DNA of 64,000 nucleotides from Pseudomonas sp. P5_109 (GCF_034009455.1 NZ_CP125380.1:3609501-3673500), one strand, 5' to 3'; counted from the first letter of the stretch, positions 9,460 through 19,440 are shown. The notes: generated by a model not told the origin, from the letters alone. Made by a program: numbers and translations.

Positions 9460-11934
9460 TCAGGCGGTGGTTTGGCTTTTACGATGATCGACAAAGAACG
9501 CCTTGCCCTTGCCGATCCGGTCGGATGCCTTGGGCATGTTCGCAGCCTGGGTGTCTTGCGCATCGACGTACCAGTAGCAATGGCTGACGGCGCGGGTAAT
9601 CCCGACGTACGCCAGTCGCAGGATCTCGTCCTTCTGGGCGTTGTCGTAGGGTTCGCTGTCACCGGCCTTGCCCAGGCCCGCCATGCGGTAAACCTGATTC
9701 TTGTAAGGCGAGCTGGTCAAGTGCTGGCAATCGCCGAGCAGGAACACCGCATCGGCCTGGAGGCCCTTGGCACTGTGATAGGTCAGTTGCTTGAGCCTGC
9801 GAGCCTCATGCGGCAAGCTAGAATCAACATTAACTACAGGCTGAATATGTTCTTCTATCAATGACTTATCGCTACTTTTTCGATAAAGCATCAAGATCGA
9901 ATCGCCCTTTCGGTAATGCTCCATCAGACGCTGTGCCATGCCCTGGTCATCACGGTCAAGCACGTTAACTGGCAGCAATGCCTTGGGTTCACCGCTGGCC
10001 TTGGCTTTCTTCCCGGCAATCGCCGGTGCTGCACGCACGATGTGTTCGGCGGCATCGATGATGTGCTGGTGGCTGCGGTAGTTGTCACTGAGCATGACCT
10101 TGGTGGTGCTCGGCGACGGGAACTCCTTGTTGAATTCCATGAAGTAGGTCGGCGAACTGCCGCGCCAACCATAGATGGATTGCCAGTCATCCCCCACGCA
10201 AAGCAGCGAGGAACGCTGGGCGCCCCGCCCGACGTGCATGGCCGGGCCGCGACTGCGGATCTCTGCCAGGCTGGCCCTGATCCAGGAGACGATTTGCGGC
10301 GAGACATCCTGGAATTCGTCGATCATCAGGTGCGACAGCGGACGTAGCAGTTCATCGCCGAGCAGTTTCAGATTCTCCGGCGAATGCTCGCTGAACAGGG
10401 CGAACATCCGGTTGTAGGTCATGATCGGCGGTTTCTGGTCGAGCAAATGATCTTCCAGCGCCCGCCAGTAAAGGCTCAAGGCTTCGAAGAAGAACCGGTC
10501 GGGATCGTCCTTGGCGAAACTCATCTGAGCCACCGCGCCCGGCACATCCAGGCCGAGGTTTTCAATGAATCCGGCGGCAGCGACAAAGCAATCGAGCAAC
10601 GGCGCGGATGCGAGCTCGCCCTTGACCTTGTAATCGAAGCCCGGCCCGGCGCTGGCATCGCCGGCAAGCGAAGCCAGGACTCGCTTTGATGATTCGTAAC
10701 TATCAAGCCATATCAATGGCTTACGACAGAAAGCTTGAAACAGGGTGCGTTTTACCGCCCACTCTGCGCGCACCGACAGCTTGGCGTTTGGCCGGGCCAA
10801 CTGCGGGCTTTCCCGAGGATCGAACCCCAGCACCACCCAGGCATCCAGGGATGGAATGTAGCCGTGACAATGGAATTTCGCGCCATTGATATCGAACGAC
10901 TGGCGATTCGGCTCGATACCCTTGATCGGCCAGGCACCGGCGCGAATCCACAAGTCCTCAAGGGTGTCGCACAACTCTTCATCGCGCTTGGCCGCCAGTT
11001 CGGTCACACCCATGCGCTTCTGTACATCCGGATGATCGCGCTCCAGCTCCTTGAGTTGCAGGGCATGCCGGGACAACGGCTTGATCAGCTCGCGAAAACG
11101 CTCATCGCTACTGTGCAGACGGTGAAAGCAGGCGTTGAGTTGCTGGCGTTGAGCGTCGTTGATGCGCAGGTCGAACGGATTGCTGTCGACCTCATCGTCC
11201 CCCTGTGCCGCCCGCAGGCTGAGGTTCTCGAAAGCCTGCAAACGCTCGAACCCCGGAAGGCTGCGCACCATCGGCAGGATCCGCGAGTGAAAGGTGCGCA
11301 CCAGGTCCCGCGCTTCCTTGAAACTGATCGCGCGGCCCCAGAGCGCAAACAGTTCGATCAGCTTGTTGATGAAGTCCTTGCGCGACTCGCGGGTGAAGGT
11401 GACCACGGTCATCGAACCCAGCTCGAAACCCAGGTAATGGGTGAGCAGCAGGATGCGCAGCACCAGCGTGGTCGACTTGCCTGCACCGGCACCGGCGATC
11501 ACCGAGGTGGATGGCGTGTCGCTGAAGATCATTTTCCATTGGGCGGCGCTCGGCTGGGCATGGGCCGGCAACAACCGGGCGACATCAGCCTTCATGCGCT
11601 TTTTCAACTCGGCACTCAACGGCAGGCGCCAATTATCGAACAACAGCTCATCGACATTCGGTGGTCGGTGTTCAGTTGAGCGCGAGTCGCGGATCAGCAG
11701 GACCTGCCGACCCTCCTCCAGCCCTTCGAGCTTGCCTTCCTTGTAGCCGTAATCGACCCCGGCGCTGTGTCCGCTGCGAAAACCATCAGCCTGGCCGTGC
11801 AACCACGACGCACGGTGCTGTGCGTGCAGGCGGGTCAGGCTGTAGCCGAAGAACCGGGCGAGCAATCGCTTGATCAGCGGCATCTCGGCCAGGGGACGAA
11901 GTTCAGGAGGAAGATCGGGGGTGTGTTGCGGCAC
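9460..11934 (-). CDS. UvrD/Rep-like superfamily 1 DNA helicase
   Basis: An 824-residue protein from a GTG at 11934, with GGAG nine bases upstream. An ATG 17 codons in is possible. All UvrD motifs are seen: Walker A AGAGAGKST (147-155), MTVVTFTRESRKDF (Ia), Walker B LMIDEFQDVSP, GDDWQSIYGWRGS (III), LSDNYRSHQHII (IV), YHSAKGLQADAVFLLGD (V) and LAYVGITRAVSH (VI). A 130-residue polar N-terminal extension precedes the motor, and the 1B/2B insertions are long. It should be a 3'-5' DNA helicase acting in repair or replication restart. It is not canonical UvrD or Rep, which are shorter and differ at the N-terminus. It is a single gene with a REP cluster at its 3' end. Confidence 0.9.
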   Translation of the reverse strand: MPQHTPDLPPELRPLAEMPLIKRLLARFFGYSLTRLHAQHRASWLHGQADGFRSGHSAGVDYGYKEGKLEGLEEGRQVLLIRDSRSTEHRPPNVDELLFDNWRLPLSAELKKRMKADVARLLPAHAQPSAAQWKMIFSDTPSTSVIAGAGAGKSTTLVLRILLLTHYLGFELGSMTVVTFTRESRKDFINKLIELFALWGRAISFKEARDLVRTFHSRILPMVRSLPGFERLQAFENLSLRAAQGDDEVDSNPFDLRINDAQRQQLNACFHRLHSSDERFRELIKPLSRHALQLKELERDHPDVQKRMGVTELAAKRDEELCDTLEDLWIRAGAWPIKGIEPNRQSFDINGAKFHCHGYIPSLDAWVVLGFDPRESPQLARPNAKLSVRAEWAVKRTLFQAFCRKPLIWLDSYESSKRVLASLAGDASAGPGFDYKVKGELASAPLLDCFVAAAGFIENLGLDVPGAVAQMSFAKDDPDRFFFEALSLYWRALEDHLLDQKPPIMTYNRMFALFSEHSPENLKLLGDELLRPLSHLMIDEFQDVSPQIVSWIRASLAEIRSRGPAMHVGRGAQRSSLLCVGDDWQSIYGWRGSSPTYFMEFNKEFPSPSTTKVMLSDNYRSHQHIIDAAEHIVRAAPAIAGKKAKASGEPKALLPVNVLDRDDQGMAQRLMEHYRKGDSILMLYRKSSDKSLIEEHIQPVVNVDSSLPHEARRLKQLTYHSAKGLQADAVFLLGDCQHLTSSPYKNQVYRMAGLGKAGDSEPYDNAQKDEILRLAYVGITRAVSHCYWYVDAQDTQAANMPKASDRIGKGKAFFVDHRKSQTTA

Positions 11935-12179
11935 GCGGACTGACTCCAGGGTGTGAGGCTGTTGGACGCTATGGTGTCTGCATTTGCCCTTGAGTTCTAG
12001 TCAATTGCTTATGACTCATTGGCTTATGCGATGAATTGAAGGTTGGATGAGAAAATTTCGAGATGATTTCATATCTATCGATTCGATGGGAATGCTGCAT
12101 TTTTTACGCTTTTTATCGATTGTTGCCTGTTGGATGATGGCCGTCATCACTCACCGACGAAGCTTTTCAGGAGACGATC

Positions 12180-12875
12180 ATGCTCGAACTCAGGCCTTTC
12201 AACTCGCTCGGCGGTGCTAACCACGGCTGGTTGGATGCTCACCACCATTTTTCGTTCGCCGAATACTACGATCCCAAGCGCATGAACTGGGGCAACCTGC
12301 GGGTCTGGAACGACGACGTGATCGCGCCCGGCACCGGTTTCCCGCAACACCCGCACCGCGACATGGAGATCATCACCTACGTCCGCGAAGGCGCCATTAG
12401 CCACCAGGACAACCTGGGCAATAAGGGTCGTACCGAAGCCGGTGACGTCCAGGTCATGAGTGCCGGTACCGGGATCGCCCACAGCGAGTACAACCTGGAA
12501 GCGACGCCGACCAGGATTTTCCAGATCTGGATCATCCCGAACGAGTCCGGCCTGGCCCCTTCCTGGGGCGCCAAGCCGTTCCCGAAAGGCGAACGCGAAG
12601 GTTTTGTCACCCTGGCCAGCGGCAAGGAAGGCGACGAACAGAGCCTGCGCATCCGCGCCGATGCCCGGCTGGTAGCGGCCAACCTGAAGGCCGGTGAGAC
12701 TGCCGAATACCCGTTGGACAAGGGGCGTCGTGCTTACCTGGTGCCGGCCACCGGAATCATTGAAGTCAATGGCTTGCGTGCACAAGCTCGAGACGGTGTC
12801 GCGGTTGTCGATGAGCAGGTTCTACGTGTGACGGCCATCGAGGACAGCGAGATCGTTCTGGTGGACCTGGCTTGA
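12180..12875 (+). CDS. Pirin-family (bicupin) protein
   Basis: A 231-residue protein starting at the ATG at 12180, with AGGAGACG upstream. The pirin metal-binding signature is clear: PQHPHRDMEIITYV, followed by HQDNLGNKG and MSAGTGIAHSEYN, giving the three His and one Glu of the N-terminal cupin. The opening LGGANHGWLDAHHHFSF is typical of the YhhW/YhaK group, which shows quercetin 2,3-dioxygenase activity in vitro. The C-terminal cupin is degenerate, as usual. It is cytoplasmic and monocistronic, ended by a strong terminator. Confidence 0.92.
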   Translation: MLELRPFNSLGGANHGWLDAHHHFSFAEYYDPKRMNWGNLRVWNDDVIAPGTGFPQHPHRDMEIITYVREGAISHQDNLGNKGRTEAGDVQVMSAGTGIAHSEYNLEATPTRIFQIWIIPNESGLAPSWGAKPFPKGEREGFVTLASGKEGDEQSLRIRADARLVAANLKAGETAEYPLDKGRRAYLVPATGIIEVNGLRAQARDGVAVVDEQVLRVTAIEDSEIVLVDLA

Positions 12876-12893
12876 TTCGCTGAGCGCAATCGC

Positions 12894-12928
12894 AAAAAAG
12901 GGGCGACCGTGTTGGTCGCCCCTTTTTT
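12894..12928 (+). terminator. Intrinsic terminator after the pirin gene
   Basis: AAAAAAGGGGCGACC and GGTCGCCCCTTTTTT form a long GC stem with a five-base loop flanked by A and T runs, so it works in both directions. Confidence 0.93.
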
Positions 12929-12946
12929 ACTTGCTGCGAAATCCTT

Positions 12947-13080
12947 TGTGGCGAGGGGGCTTGCCCCCGTTGGGTTGCGAAGCGACCCTGAAACCGGCAA
13001 ACGCGGTTTTCCTGAAGCACCGCATCGTCTGGATTTACGACTGCTTCGCAGCCGAACGGGGGCAAGCCCCCTCGCCACAG
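12947..13080. repeat. REP doublet of a second family (GGCGAGGGGGCTTGCCCCCG type)
   Basis: Left arm TGTGGCGAGGGGGCTTGCCC and its inverse at 13061-13080 flank a 90-base spacer, itself with a smaller internal inverted pair (GGTTGCGAAGCGACC and GACTGCTTCGCAGCC). This is a different Pseudomonas extragenic palindrome from the TGTAGGAGC family in the rest of the window. Confidence 0.9.
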
Positions 13081-13105
13081 TGTCGCTCACCACAAAAGTC
13101 TGTGT

Positions 13106-14752
13106 TTATTTCGCGGAAATCGCGCCATCCACCAGCGTTTGCGCTTCGGCCACCAGTTGCTTGAGGTGGTCGTCGCTGACGAAGCTTTCGGCGTAGATCT
13201 TGTAGATGTCTTCCGTGCCCGACGGACGCGCCGCGAACCAGCCGTTTTCGGTCATGACCTTGAGACCGCCAATGGCCTGGTCATTGCCCGGTGCGTGGCT
13301 GAGGATGCTCTGGATCGGTTCGCCGGCCAGCTGGGTCGAGGTGACCTGTTGTGGCGACAGCTTGCTCAACAGCGCTTTCTGCTCCGGGTTGGCCTTGGCG
13401 TCGACTCGCACCGAGAACGGTTCACCCAGTTCGTCGGTCAAGGCACGATACGCCTGGCTCGGGTCGCGACCGGTCCGGGCAGTCATCTCGGCAGCCAGCA
13501 GGGCCGGGATCAAACCGTCCTTGTCGGTGCTCCAGACACCGCCGTCCTTGCGCAGGAACGAGGCGCCGGCGCTTTCTTCACCGCCGAAACCCAGGGAGCC
13601 ATCGAACAGGCCATCGGCAAACCATTTGAAGCCAACCGGCACTTCGTACAGGCGACGACCCAGGCGCTTGGCCACGCGATCGATCAAGCCGCTGCTGACC
13701 ACGGTTTTACCCACGGCGGCATCGGCGCGCCATTGCGGACGGTTCTGGAACAGGTAGTCGATGGCAACGGCGAGGTAGTTGTTCGGCGCCAGCAGACCAC
13801 CGGACGGCGTGACGATGCCATGGCGATCGTGGTCCGGATCACAGGCAAATGCGACGTCAAAGCGTTCTTTCAGGCCGATCAAGCCTTGCATCGCGTGGCT
13901 GGACGATGGGTCCATGCGGATCTGGCCGTCCCAGTCGACGGTCATGAAGCGGAAAGTCGGGTCGACCGCTTTGTTCACCACATCCAGGTCCAGGCGGTAG
14001 TGCTCGGCAATCGCCGACCAGTAGCGCACCCCCGCTCCACCCAGCGGATCGACACCCAGGCGCAGCTTGGCATCGCGGATGGCGTCGAAGTCGATCACGT
14101 TGATCAGGTCGGCGACATAGGTGTTGATGTAATCGTGACGATGAGTCGTGCTGGCCTTCAGTGCCTGCTCGTAGCTGATGCGCTTGACCCCGGCGAGCTT
14201 GTTGGCCAGCAGTTCGTTGGCCTTGGCTTCGATCCACTTGGTGATGTGGGTATCGGCCGGACCGCCGTTGGTTGGGTTGTACTTGTAGCCACCGCTTTGC
14301 GGCGGGTTGTGGGACGGCGTAATGACGATGCCGTCCGCCAGGCCCGTCGTGCGCCCGCGGTTGTAGCAGAGAATCGCATGGGAAATTGCCGGCGTCGGCG
14401 TGTACTCGTCACCCGCGGCGATCATTACGGTCACGCCGTTGGCGGCCAGCACTTCAAGGGCACTGGCGCCGGCCGGCGTGGACAGCGCGTGGGTGTCGAT
14501 ACCGACAAACAGCGGGCCATCGATGCCTTGAGCTTCGCGATACAGGCAGATTGCCTGACTGATCGCCAGCACGTGCCATTCGTTGAAACTCAAGTCAAAC
14601 GAGCTACCGCGGTGCCCCGAGGTGCCAAAGGCAACGCGCTGGGTCGAAATGGCGGCATCAGGCTGGCCGGTGTAATAGGCCGTTACCAGTCGCGGGATAT
14701 CGACCAACAATTCTGCCGGTGCCGGTTTACCCGCAAAAGGACTGAGTGTCAT
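13106..14752 (-). CDS. pgm: Phosphoglucomutase (alpha-D-glucose phosphate-specific)
   Basis: A 548-residue enzyme from the ATG at 14752, the usual length of the E. coli Pgm type. It interconverts glucose 1-phosphate and glucose 6-phosphate in the cytoplasm, feeding UDP-glucose and polysaccharide synthesis. Visible motifs: [10 protein letters not shown] at the N-terminus, the phosphoserine loop [13 protein letters not shown] (Ser147), the Mg-binding loop CDPDHDRHG, the sugar-specificity loop [10 protein letters not shown], and the phosphate-binding [15 protein letters not shown] near the C-terminus. It is a single gene, bounded by a REP doublet downstream and the MocR regulator upstream. Confidence 0.96.
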   Translation of the reverse strand: MTLSPFAGKPAPAELLVDIPRLVTAYYTGQPDAAISTQRVAFGTSGHRGSSFDLSFNEWHVLAISQAICLYREAQGIDGPLFVGIDTHALSTPAGASALEVLAANGVTVMIAAGDEYTPTPAISHAILCYNRGRTTGLADGIVITPSHNPPQSGGYKYNPTNGGPADTHITKWIEAKANELLANKLAGVKRISYEQALKASTTHRHDYINTYVADLINVIDFDAIRDAKLRLGVDPLGGAGVRYWSAIAEHYRLDLDVVNKAVDPTFRFMTVDWDGQIRMDPSSSHAMQGLIGLKERFDVAFACDPDHDRHGIVTPSGGLLAPNNYLAVAIDYLFQNRPQWRADAAVGKTVVSSGLIDRVAKRLGRRLYEVPVGFKWFADGLFDGSLGFGGEESAGASFLRKDGGVWSTDKDGLIPALLAAEMTARTGRDPSQAYRALTDELGEPFSVRVDAKANPEQKALLSKLSPQQVTSTQLAGEPIQSILSHAPGNDQAIGGLKVMTENGWFAARPSGTEDIYKIYAESFVSDDHLKQLVAEAQTLVDGAISAK

Positions 14753-14865
14753 GCAAAACCTCTGGAATAGAGTGGTTCAGGAATTGGGTCGCAGTTTACT
14801 GGCAGTTTGACCGCAACGCGATGGGATCGATCCATCAGAGTCAAGGATGTTAGTTTTTGTCTCAG

Positions 14866-16266
14866 TCACTCGATTGATTCCAGGCGCAGGGCATCCCCCA
14901 GCAATCCCAGTGCGGCCGCCAGGTTGTGATCGCCACCGAAGGTATGACTCAGGCGCAAATGCTGCCCGTGCAGACCGTGCAGGCTGAACAGTTCGCCCGG
15001 CGCGATGACTACCTGATGCACCAGCAGGCGCTGGAACACACGGCGGACATTGACTCGACGCAACGAGCGCAGCCAAATCGTTGCCCCGCCTTGCGGCTCG
15101 ACGAAATGCAAGGCATCTCCCAGCCGCTCCTGCAGCAACTGGGTCATTTGACTCTTGCGCTCCTTCAGCAGCCGTCGCAGCACCAGCAGGTGTTGATCGA
15201 TGCGGCCGCTGCTGTACAAGCGGGCGATGGCTTTCTGACGTATCGGTGAGAGACGAAAGGAGCGCAACAGGAAGTGCCGTTGCAACTCAGCACTCCAATG
15301 CCTTGAAAGCAGGTAACCGTAAGGTGCTTCCGGCCCAATGGTTTTCTCGAACGTGGAAAACACCATCAGCCGTTCAGGGTCCAGCAAGTCGCGAAAACGC
15401 ACGCCGCCCGGGTCGAATCCGAGCTCGCCATAACAGTCGTTTTCCAGCACCCAACAGTCATGCGCGGCTAATACCCGCGCAATGGCTTGCCTGTTTTCGT
15501 CAGGCGCCAGGCTGCCACGGGGCATGTTCAGGGCCGATGACAGCATCACCAGGCGCACCGGTTCGGTCGCCAGCAGCACTTTCAACCATTGCGGATCGAG
15601 GCCGCCATCGGCTTGCACGGGCAACTCGATCACGCGCACGCAGGCGGCCTGAAGCAAACGCAGAATCGCCCAGTCGCACGGCGACTCAACCACCACCGTG
15701 GCGTCTTTCAAACCCAGCACGGCGATCAGGATTTCCAGTACGCCGCGAAGGTCGGCGCCGATGTAGACATCATCGGCATGCCAGTAACGCATGGGCGACG
15801 TGGTGTAGCGTGCCGCCAGGGCCGTGCGCAATTCGAGCTCGCCGCAGGGTTGCGAAGGCGACTGCGGCTGTCGGGGATACTGGCGCAGCAATTCTCGCTC
15901 CAGCAGTAACAGTGGACTGTCGAGCGGCTGCAGCAACGCCGGATCATCGGCGCTCAGGACCAGCATCCCCGGGCGCCTGGCATTGACGTAGACCGCTTCC
16001 AACAGGTCGCTGCCGCTGTCCTGGGGGTTGATCGAGGACACTGGCAACGCGTAGTAACCGGACTTGGCCACCGAATAGACGCGCCCTTCTTTCTCCAGCA
16101 GCGAATAGGCGTACTGAATGGTCGAGATCGACACATTGAGGCGATCCGCCAGCTGCCGCAGCGACGGCAGGCGGATGCGCGCATCCCCTTCGGACTCGAT
16201 GATCAGGCTGGCCAGGTATCGATAAACCGCCTGATAGGCGAAATCCGTTTCTCGTGGACCTTTCAT
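14866..16266 (-). CDS. MocR-type GntR/aminotransferase-fold transcription regulator
   Basis: A 466-residue protein from the ATG at 16266 (MKGPRETDFAYQAVYRYL). Residues 7-75 are a GntR winged helix-turn-helix (LPSLRQLADRLNVSISTIQY). Residues about 115-460 have the fold-type I aminotransferase layout: VLENDCYGELGFD (Asp277) and STFEKTIGPEAPYGYLLS, with Lys308 as the expected PLP Schiff base. The family binds PLP and acts as a regulator rather than an enzyme. Its target is unknown; the upstream 491-residue gene on the same strand, 40 bases away, is a candidate partner. No aminotransferase or PLP-synthesis gene is close by. Confidence 0.88.
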   Translation of the reverse strand: MKGPRETDFAYQAVYRYLASLIIESEGDARIRLPSLRQLADRLNVSISTIQYAYSLLEKEGRVYSVAKSGYYALPVSSINPQDSGSDLLEAVYVNARRPGMLVLSADDPALLQPLDSPLLLLERELLRQYPRQPQSPSQPCGELELRTALAARYTTSPMRYWHADDVYIGADLRGVLEILIAVLGLKDATVVVESPCDWAILRLLQAACVRVIELPVQADGGLDPQWLKVLLATEPVRLVMLSSALNMPRGSLAPDENRQAIARVLAAHDCWVLENDCYGELGFDPGGVRFRDLLDPERLMVFSTFEKTIGPEAPYGYLLSRHWSAELQRHFLLRSFRLSPIRQKAIARLYSSGRIDQHLLVLRRLLKERKSQMTQLLQERLGDALHFVEPQGGATIWLRSLRRVNVRRVFQRLLVHQVVIAPGELFSLHGLHGQHLRLSHTFGGDHNLAAALGLLGDALRLESIE

Positions 16267-16306
16267 GGGTGAAGACCGACCGCACGGGCTGAAAATCCGC
16301 CCACGC

Positions 16307-17782
16307 TCAGTGACCCGCTTTCCATTCATCAACCAGAGTGATGCCAGCGTCAGGATCGCCCACGGCCGTTTGGATGAGTGCTTCAGGCGCCCCGCTATCG
16401 ACTCCCGGGGTCCACTCCATGCGATAAAGCTGGCCAATCAGGCTGACGGGCAATCCGCTGACATCCATCATCCATTGCATGATCTGCTCGGCGACCGGAT
16501 GCCCCTGCATGGCCCGGTGCAACTCGGGCATGGCCACGAGCATGCCCGGATGGCACTGGCGCAGAAAACGCTCAAGCCCTGCACCTTTTTCGATAAAAGG
16601 CGAGAAAAGCAGGCACACCAGTTGTGCCTCGCTCAGGCCCAGGTTCTTTTGCGCCTCGGCCGTCGCCCGGGCGCGTTGCCCTTTGAATGTCGCCGGGTTG
16701 CCGAACACCTCCATGGCCTGCTCGCACAAGCGCTCGGGCAAGTGTTTGCGGCGCATCATCACCAAGGCGTGTTGCAGGTATTGCGCAACGCCGGCCTCGT
16801 AATCGCGGCCCTGCACGAAGCACGCGTGCAACCCCCGGACGTGCGCCGAGATTGACGGACTGACGAATTCGTTGTCGCTGATCTGCGCAGACAGTTCGTC
16901 AGGCTGGAACCCAAGGAATTCAGTCAGCAATGTCCAGCGCTCTTCCAGGTTGCCGACCAGCAGGTCGTGAATGTCGATGCAGGCCGTACGACGACAGGTC
17001 TCAAAGCGCTCTTGTGGACGCCATCGAGCCTGGCCGTAATCTGCATAGAATGCGTGATAACAATCGCTACCCAATTCATCGAGCAAAGCGAATAACCCGG
17101 CAAAACCGGCCTCGCCTGCGTGCGAAGGCTTGAGCCCGGCCTTGGTGGCGGCACGCTTCAAACCGTCGATGAACTGCTTCTGCTGACGCGGCGTGTCACC
17201 GATGAGCAAAGCGTCGACGCCACCATCCCAGCGGGCGATTTGCCCGTAGAACTCTCCCGTGGCCAGATAACCGTCATCCCACAGGTCGAACCCGCCGCGC
17301 CATTCCCGGCGATGGCCGATCATCAGCTGGTTCAGGCGGCTGGACTCGCGCCCGGCGTCGGAGATCAGCGTCAGGTGGTTGAACGGCAAGACCTCCCGAT
17401 CATCGACCATCAACATCTCGACCCGGGGATCGTCATAGACAAACAATGCGCTGTTGGTCCGGTGCATGTTTTCCACGGCCGCCGCGCTTGTCCCGTTCAA
17501 TCGCAACGAGGCAATGCGCAACTGGAATGTCGCCGGCGACCGCGTGGCGATGGTCAACTGCGCGGCACGCAACAATGCCAGGGAGTAGCAGTTGTCACGG
17601 GCCCCGGACTGGATCGCCAACACCTTGTAATCGCCAATGCGCTCCATGCCCCCCGCCGCGACCGCCAGGCGCTGAATCAACAATTGCAATGCAGTGCGTT
17701 CGGCACGGGAGAAGAAACCCAGCAATCGCTGCAGTACTTGTTGATAGACATAGTTCATCGCTTGGTCATGGATGCTGGTCAT
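16307..17782 (-). CDS. Uncharacterised 491-residue protein
   Basis: Not recognised. The ATG at 17782 (MTSIHDQAMNYVYQQVLQ) is preceded by an AGG-containing site; a second ATG eight codons in is possible. The protein is soluble in appearance: no signal peptide, no membrane segment. It alternates helices and strands, with an N-terminal helical hairpin (about 10-45), a central beta-rich part with FVYDDPRVEMLMVDD and HREWRGGFDLWDDG, and a helical C-terminal half rich in Leu and Met. Coding evidence is good: the frame has normal Pseudomonas third-position GC. It lies 40 bases upstream of the MocR gene on the same strand, so co-transcription is likely. The long AT-rich gap upstream should hold its promoter. 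Confidence 0.75.
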   Translation of the reverse strand: MTSIHDQAMNYVYQQVLQRLLGFFSRAERTALQLLIQRLAVAAGGMERIGDYKVLAIQSGARDNCYSLALLRAAQLTIATRSPATFQLRIASLRLNGTSAAAVENMHRTNSALFVYDDPRVEMLMVDDREVLPFNHLTLISDAGRESSRLNQLMIGHRREWRGGFDLWDDGYLATGEFYGQIARWDGGVDALLIGDTPRQQKQFIDGLKRAATKAGLKPSHAGEAGFAGLFALLDELGSDCYHAFYADYGQARWRPQERFETCRRTACIDIHDLLVGNLEERWTLLTEFLGFQPDELSAQISDNEFVSPSISAHVRGLHACFVQGRDYEAGVAQYLQHALVMMRRKHLPERLCEQAMEVFGNPATFKGQRARATAEAQKNLGLSEAQLVCLLFSPFIEKGAGLERFLRQCHPGMLVAMPELHRAMQGHPVAEQIMQWMMDVSGLPVSLIGQLYRMEWTPGVDSGAPEALIQTAVGDPDAGITLVDEWKAGH

Positions 17783-18335
17783 CTTTATTTACCTGGTACT
17801 CGTAAGTTCAATATCGCGCAGACAGCACATTTCGCTGGGCTACCTGCACGAATGGAGTCATGGACTTTATTGCCAAATGCTAGCACTTGAATTTTCTTGA
17901 AATCATTTGAAACGATCGCAACAGCTTTGCTAGCGAACGCCAACGACGAGGCTATAGCGCCCGGCTGGCAAGGGTTTGTTCAATTGAAAGCGGAGTCCTA
18001 GGAAACGTCCGACAACGTCCCACAGACACTTAACACAAGAAATAAAGAAGGAAGTTGTCTCTGTCTTTTTGGCAACTACACAGCAACTAATTAATTTATA
18101 GAGGTGCACCAAGGGTGCGCATTGAAAAGTTCTAGCCTGACTACCAGCCATGACTCATTCCTTGAGATGAAAGTAATCATTCAATTATCAGGGCTTAGTG
18201 GCTGATTAGAAGCTACAGATTACGGGCAAAAACCAGTTCAGTTGCTGGACTGGTCTGCGGATCGATGGGTTTCTGGGGCTGAAACGAAAGAGTCCGTGCG
18301 GGCACGGACTCTTGGGTGGGCTATTGCGGCGGTTG
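17783..18335. other. Gene-free AT-rich stretch
   Basis: This 553-base gap between the uncharacterised gene and the quinone-oxidoreductase gene is clearly poorer in GC than its surroundings, especially 17990-18240. No frame looks coding, no tRNA cloverleaf was found, and the only clear element is the hairpin at 18288-18313. It probably holds the promoter of the minus-strand gene ending at 16307. Confidence 0.6.
18288..18313 (-). terminator. Intrinsic terminator of the quinone-oxidoreductase-like gene
   Basis: Perfect 11-bp arms AAGAGTCCGTG and CACGGACTCTT with a CGGG loop. On the minus strand the stem is followed by TTTCGTTTC, which fits termination of the gene ending at 18336. Confidence 0.85.
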
Positions 18336-19358
18336 TTATGCCGGCTCGACCTGGAGCGCGACCCTTTCGCGACACGGGCATTCGTCCATGTAGCGGTGTG
18401 CCTCGACAAACTCGGCAAACGGGAAGACCCGAGTCTTGAGCGGCAGCAGAACGCGATCGGCGGTCAGCTGGTTGATGTCGCGCAAGGCACGTTGCAGTGC
18501 GACCTGGTCCTGGATGATGCCCAGTTCCGGCTTGCCCGTGAAGTTGCCGATGCAGTGTACGAAGAACTGAATGTTCTTCTGGAACGCTGCGCAGGCCGGG
18601 AAAGGCGTCTGGTTGCCACCTTGCAGGCCGTACAGCACCAGGCTGCCGCGAGGCGCCAGCACATCGCCCAGCAACGACATCTGTGGACCGCCCAAACCAT
18701 CGAAGACCACATCCACGCCACGGTTATCGGTGATTTTGTTGATCCGCATCAGCAGATCTTCTTCCTCGGTAACGATGACTTTCTCGGCACCCAGCGTCAG
18801 CAGGTACTCACGTTCCTCGGCTGACTTGGTCGCGGCGATCACTCGAACGCCCAGGGCCTTGCCCAGCTGTACGAACGAAGGTCCGGCGCAATGGCTGGCG
18901 TCGGTCACCAAGGCAAACTGCCCGGGCTTGACCCGTGCCAGATCCGCATAGGCGAAATAGGCAATCAACAACGGCGTGTAGTGCACGCTGGCTTGAATCG
19001 GGCTGAGGATATCCGGATAACGGGTGACCGCCGAGCGAGGCAATACGATCTGCTCGCCGTAAACCGGGTAGTCGTTCGGGCTTTGGGCCGGAAAGCTGGC
19101 AACCTTGTCACCGACCGCCAGGTCATCTACGCCCTCACCGACAGCGGTGACGATACCGGCCATCTCCTGACCAAGGCCCGAAGGCAGTCGGGCATGGGAC
19201 GAAGCCAGGTTCTGGCGCCACAGAGTGTCGTACCAACTGATGCCGATCGCCTCGACGCGCACCTGCACTTCGCCCGGTGCAGGCAGAGCCGCCGCATGCT
19301 CTTCGCATTTGAGCACCTCGGCTGGACCAAACTTGTGAAAACGAATCGTGCGGGACAT
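18336..19358 (-). CDS. Zinc-independent alcohol dehydrogenase/quinone reductase-family (MDR) oxidoreductase
   Basis: A 340-residue protein from the ATG at 19358 (MSRTIRFHKFGPAEVLK), with GAGG upstream; a longer frame to 19412 is rejected. It has the medium-chain reductase layout: a GroES-like N-terminal domain with GEVQVRVEAIGISWYDTLWRQ and LGQEMAGIVTAVGEGV, then a Rossmann domain. The cofactor loop reads VTDASHCAGPSFVQLGKALG in place of the commoner AAAGGVG loop, as in one MDR subgroup. Zinc ligands are absent. The likely reaction is NADPH-dependent reduction of quinones or unsaturated carbonyls. It is divergent from a LysR gene, its probable regulator. Confidence 0.87.
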   Translation of the reverse strand: MSRTIRFHKFGPAEVLKCEEHAAALPAPGEVQVRVEAIGISWYDTLWRQNLASSHARLPSGLGQEMAGIVTAVGEGVDDLAVGDKVASFPAQSPNDYPVYGEQIVLPRSAVTRYPDILSPIQASVHYTPLLIAYFAYADLARVKPGQFALVTDASHCAGPSFVQLGKALGVRVIAATKSAEEREYLLTLGAEKVIVTEEEDLLMRINKITDNRGVDVVFDGLGGPQMSLLGDVLAPRGSLVLYGLQGGNQTPFPACAAFQKNIQFFVHCIGNFTGKPELGIIQDQVALQRALRDINQLTADRVLLPLKTRVFPFAEFVEAHRYMDECPCRERVALQVEPA

Positions 19359-19418
19359 CGCAAACCTCGCCAATTGAACTTCTAATGCCTTGAACTCTAG
19401 CTGGGCTTTCAACCCAAC

Positions 19419-19440
19419 ACTATCTGTGGCTATTAATAGT
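19419..19440. promoter_or_regulatory. Candidate LysR-type operator in a divergent promoter
   Basis: ACTAT and ATAGT arms are separated by 12 bases, overlapping the 10-bp palindrome CTATTAATAG (19430-19439). It sits between the divergent oxidoreductase (start 19358) and LysR gene (start 19627), the usual place for an LTTR box. Inferred only. Confidence 0.4.

Noticed and set aside
13139..14770. Plus-strand frame of about 540 codons opposite pgm
   Set aside because: pgm is complete with all active-site loops; the opposite frame is a codon-bias shadow.
17930..18151. Small minus-strand frame in the AT-rich gap
   Set aside because: No ribosome binding site, no family, and composition as expected by chance in this stretch.
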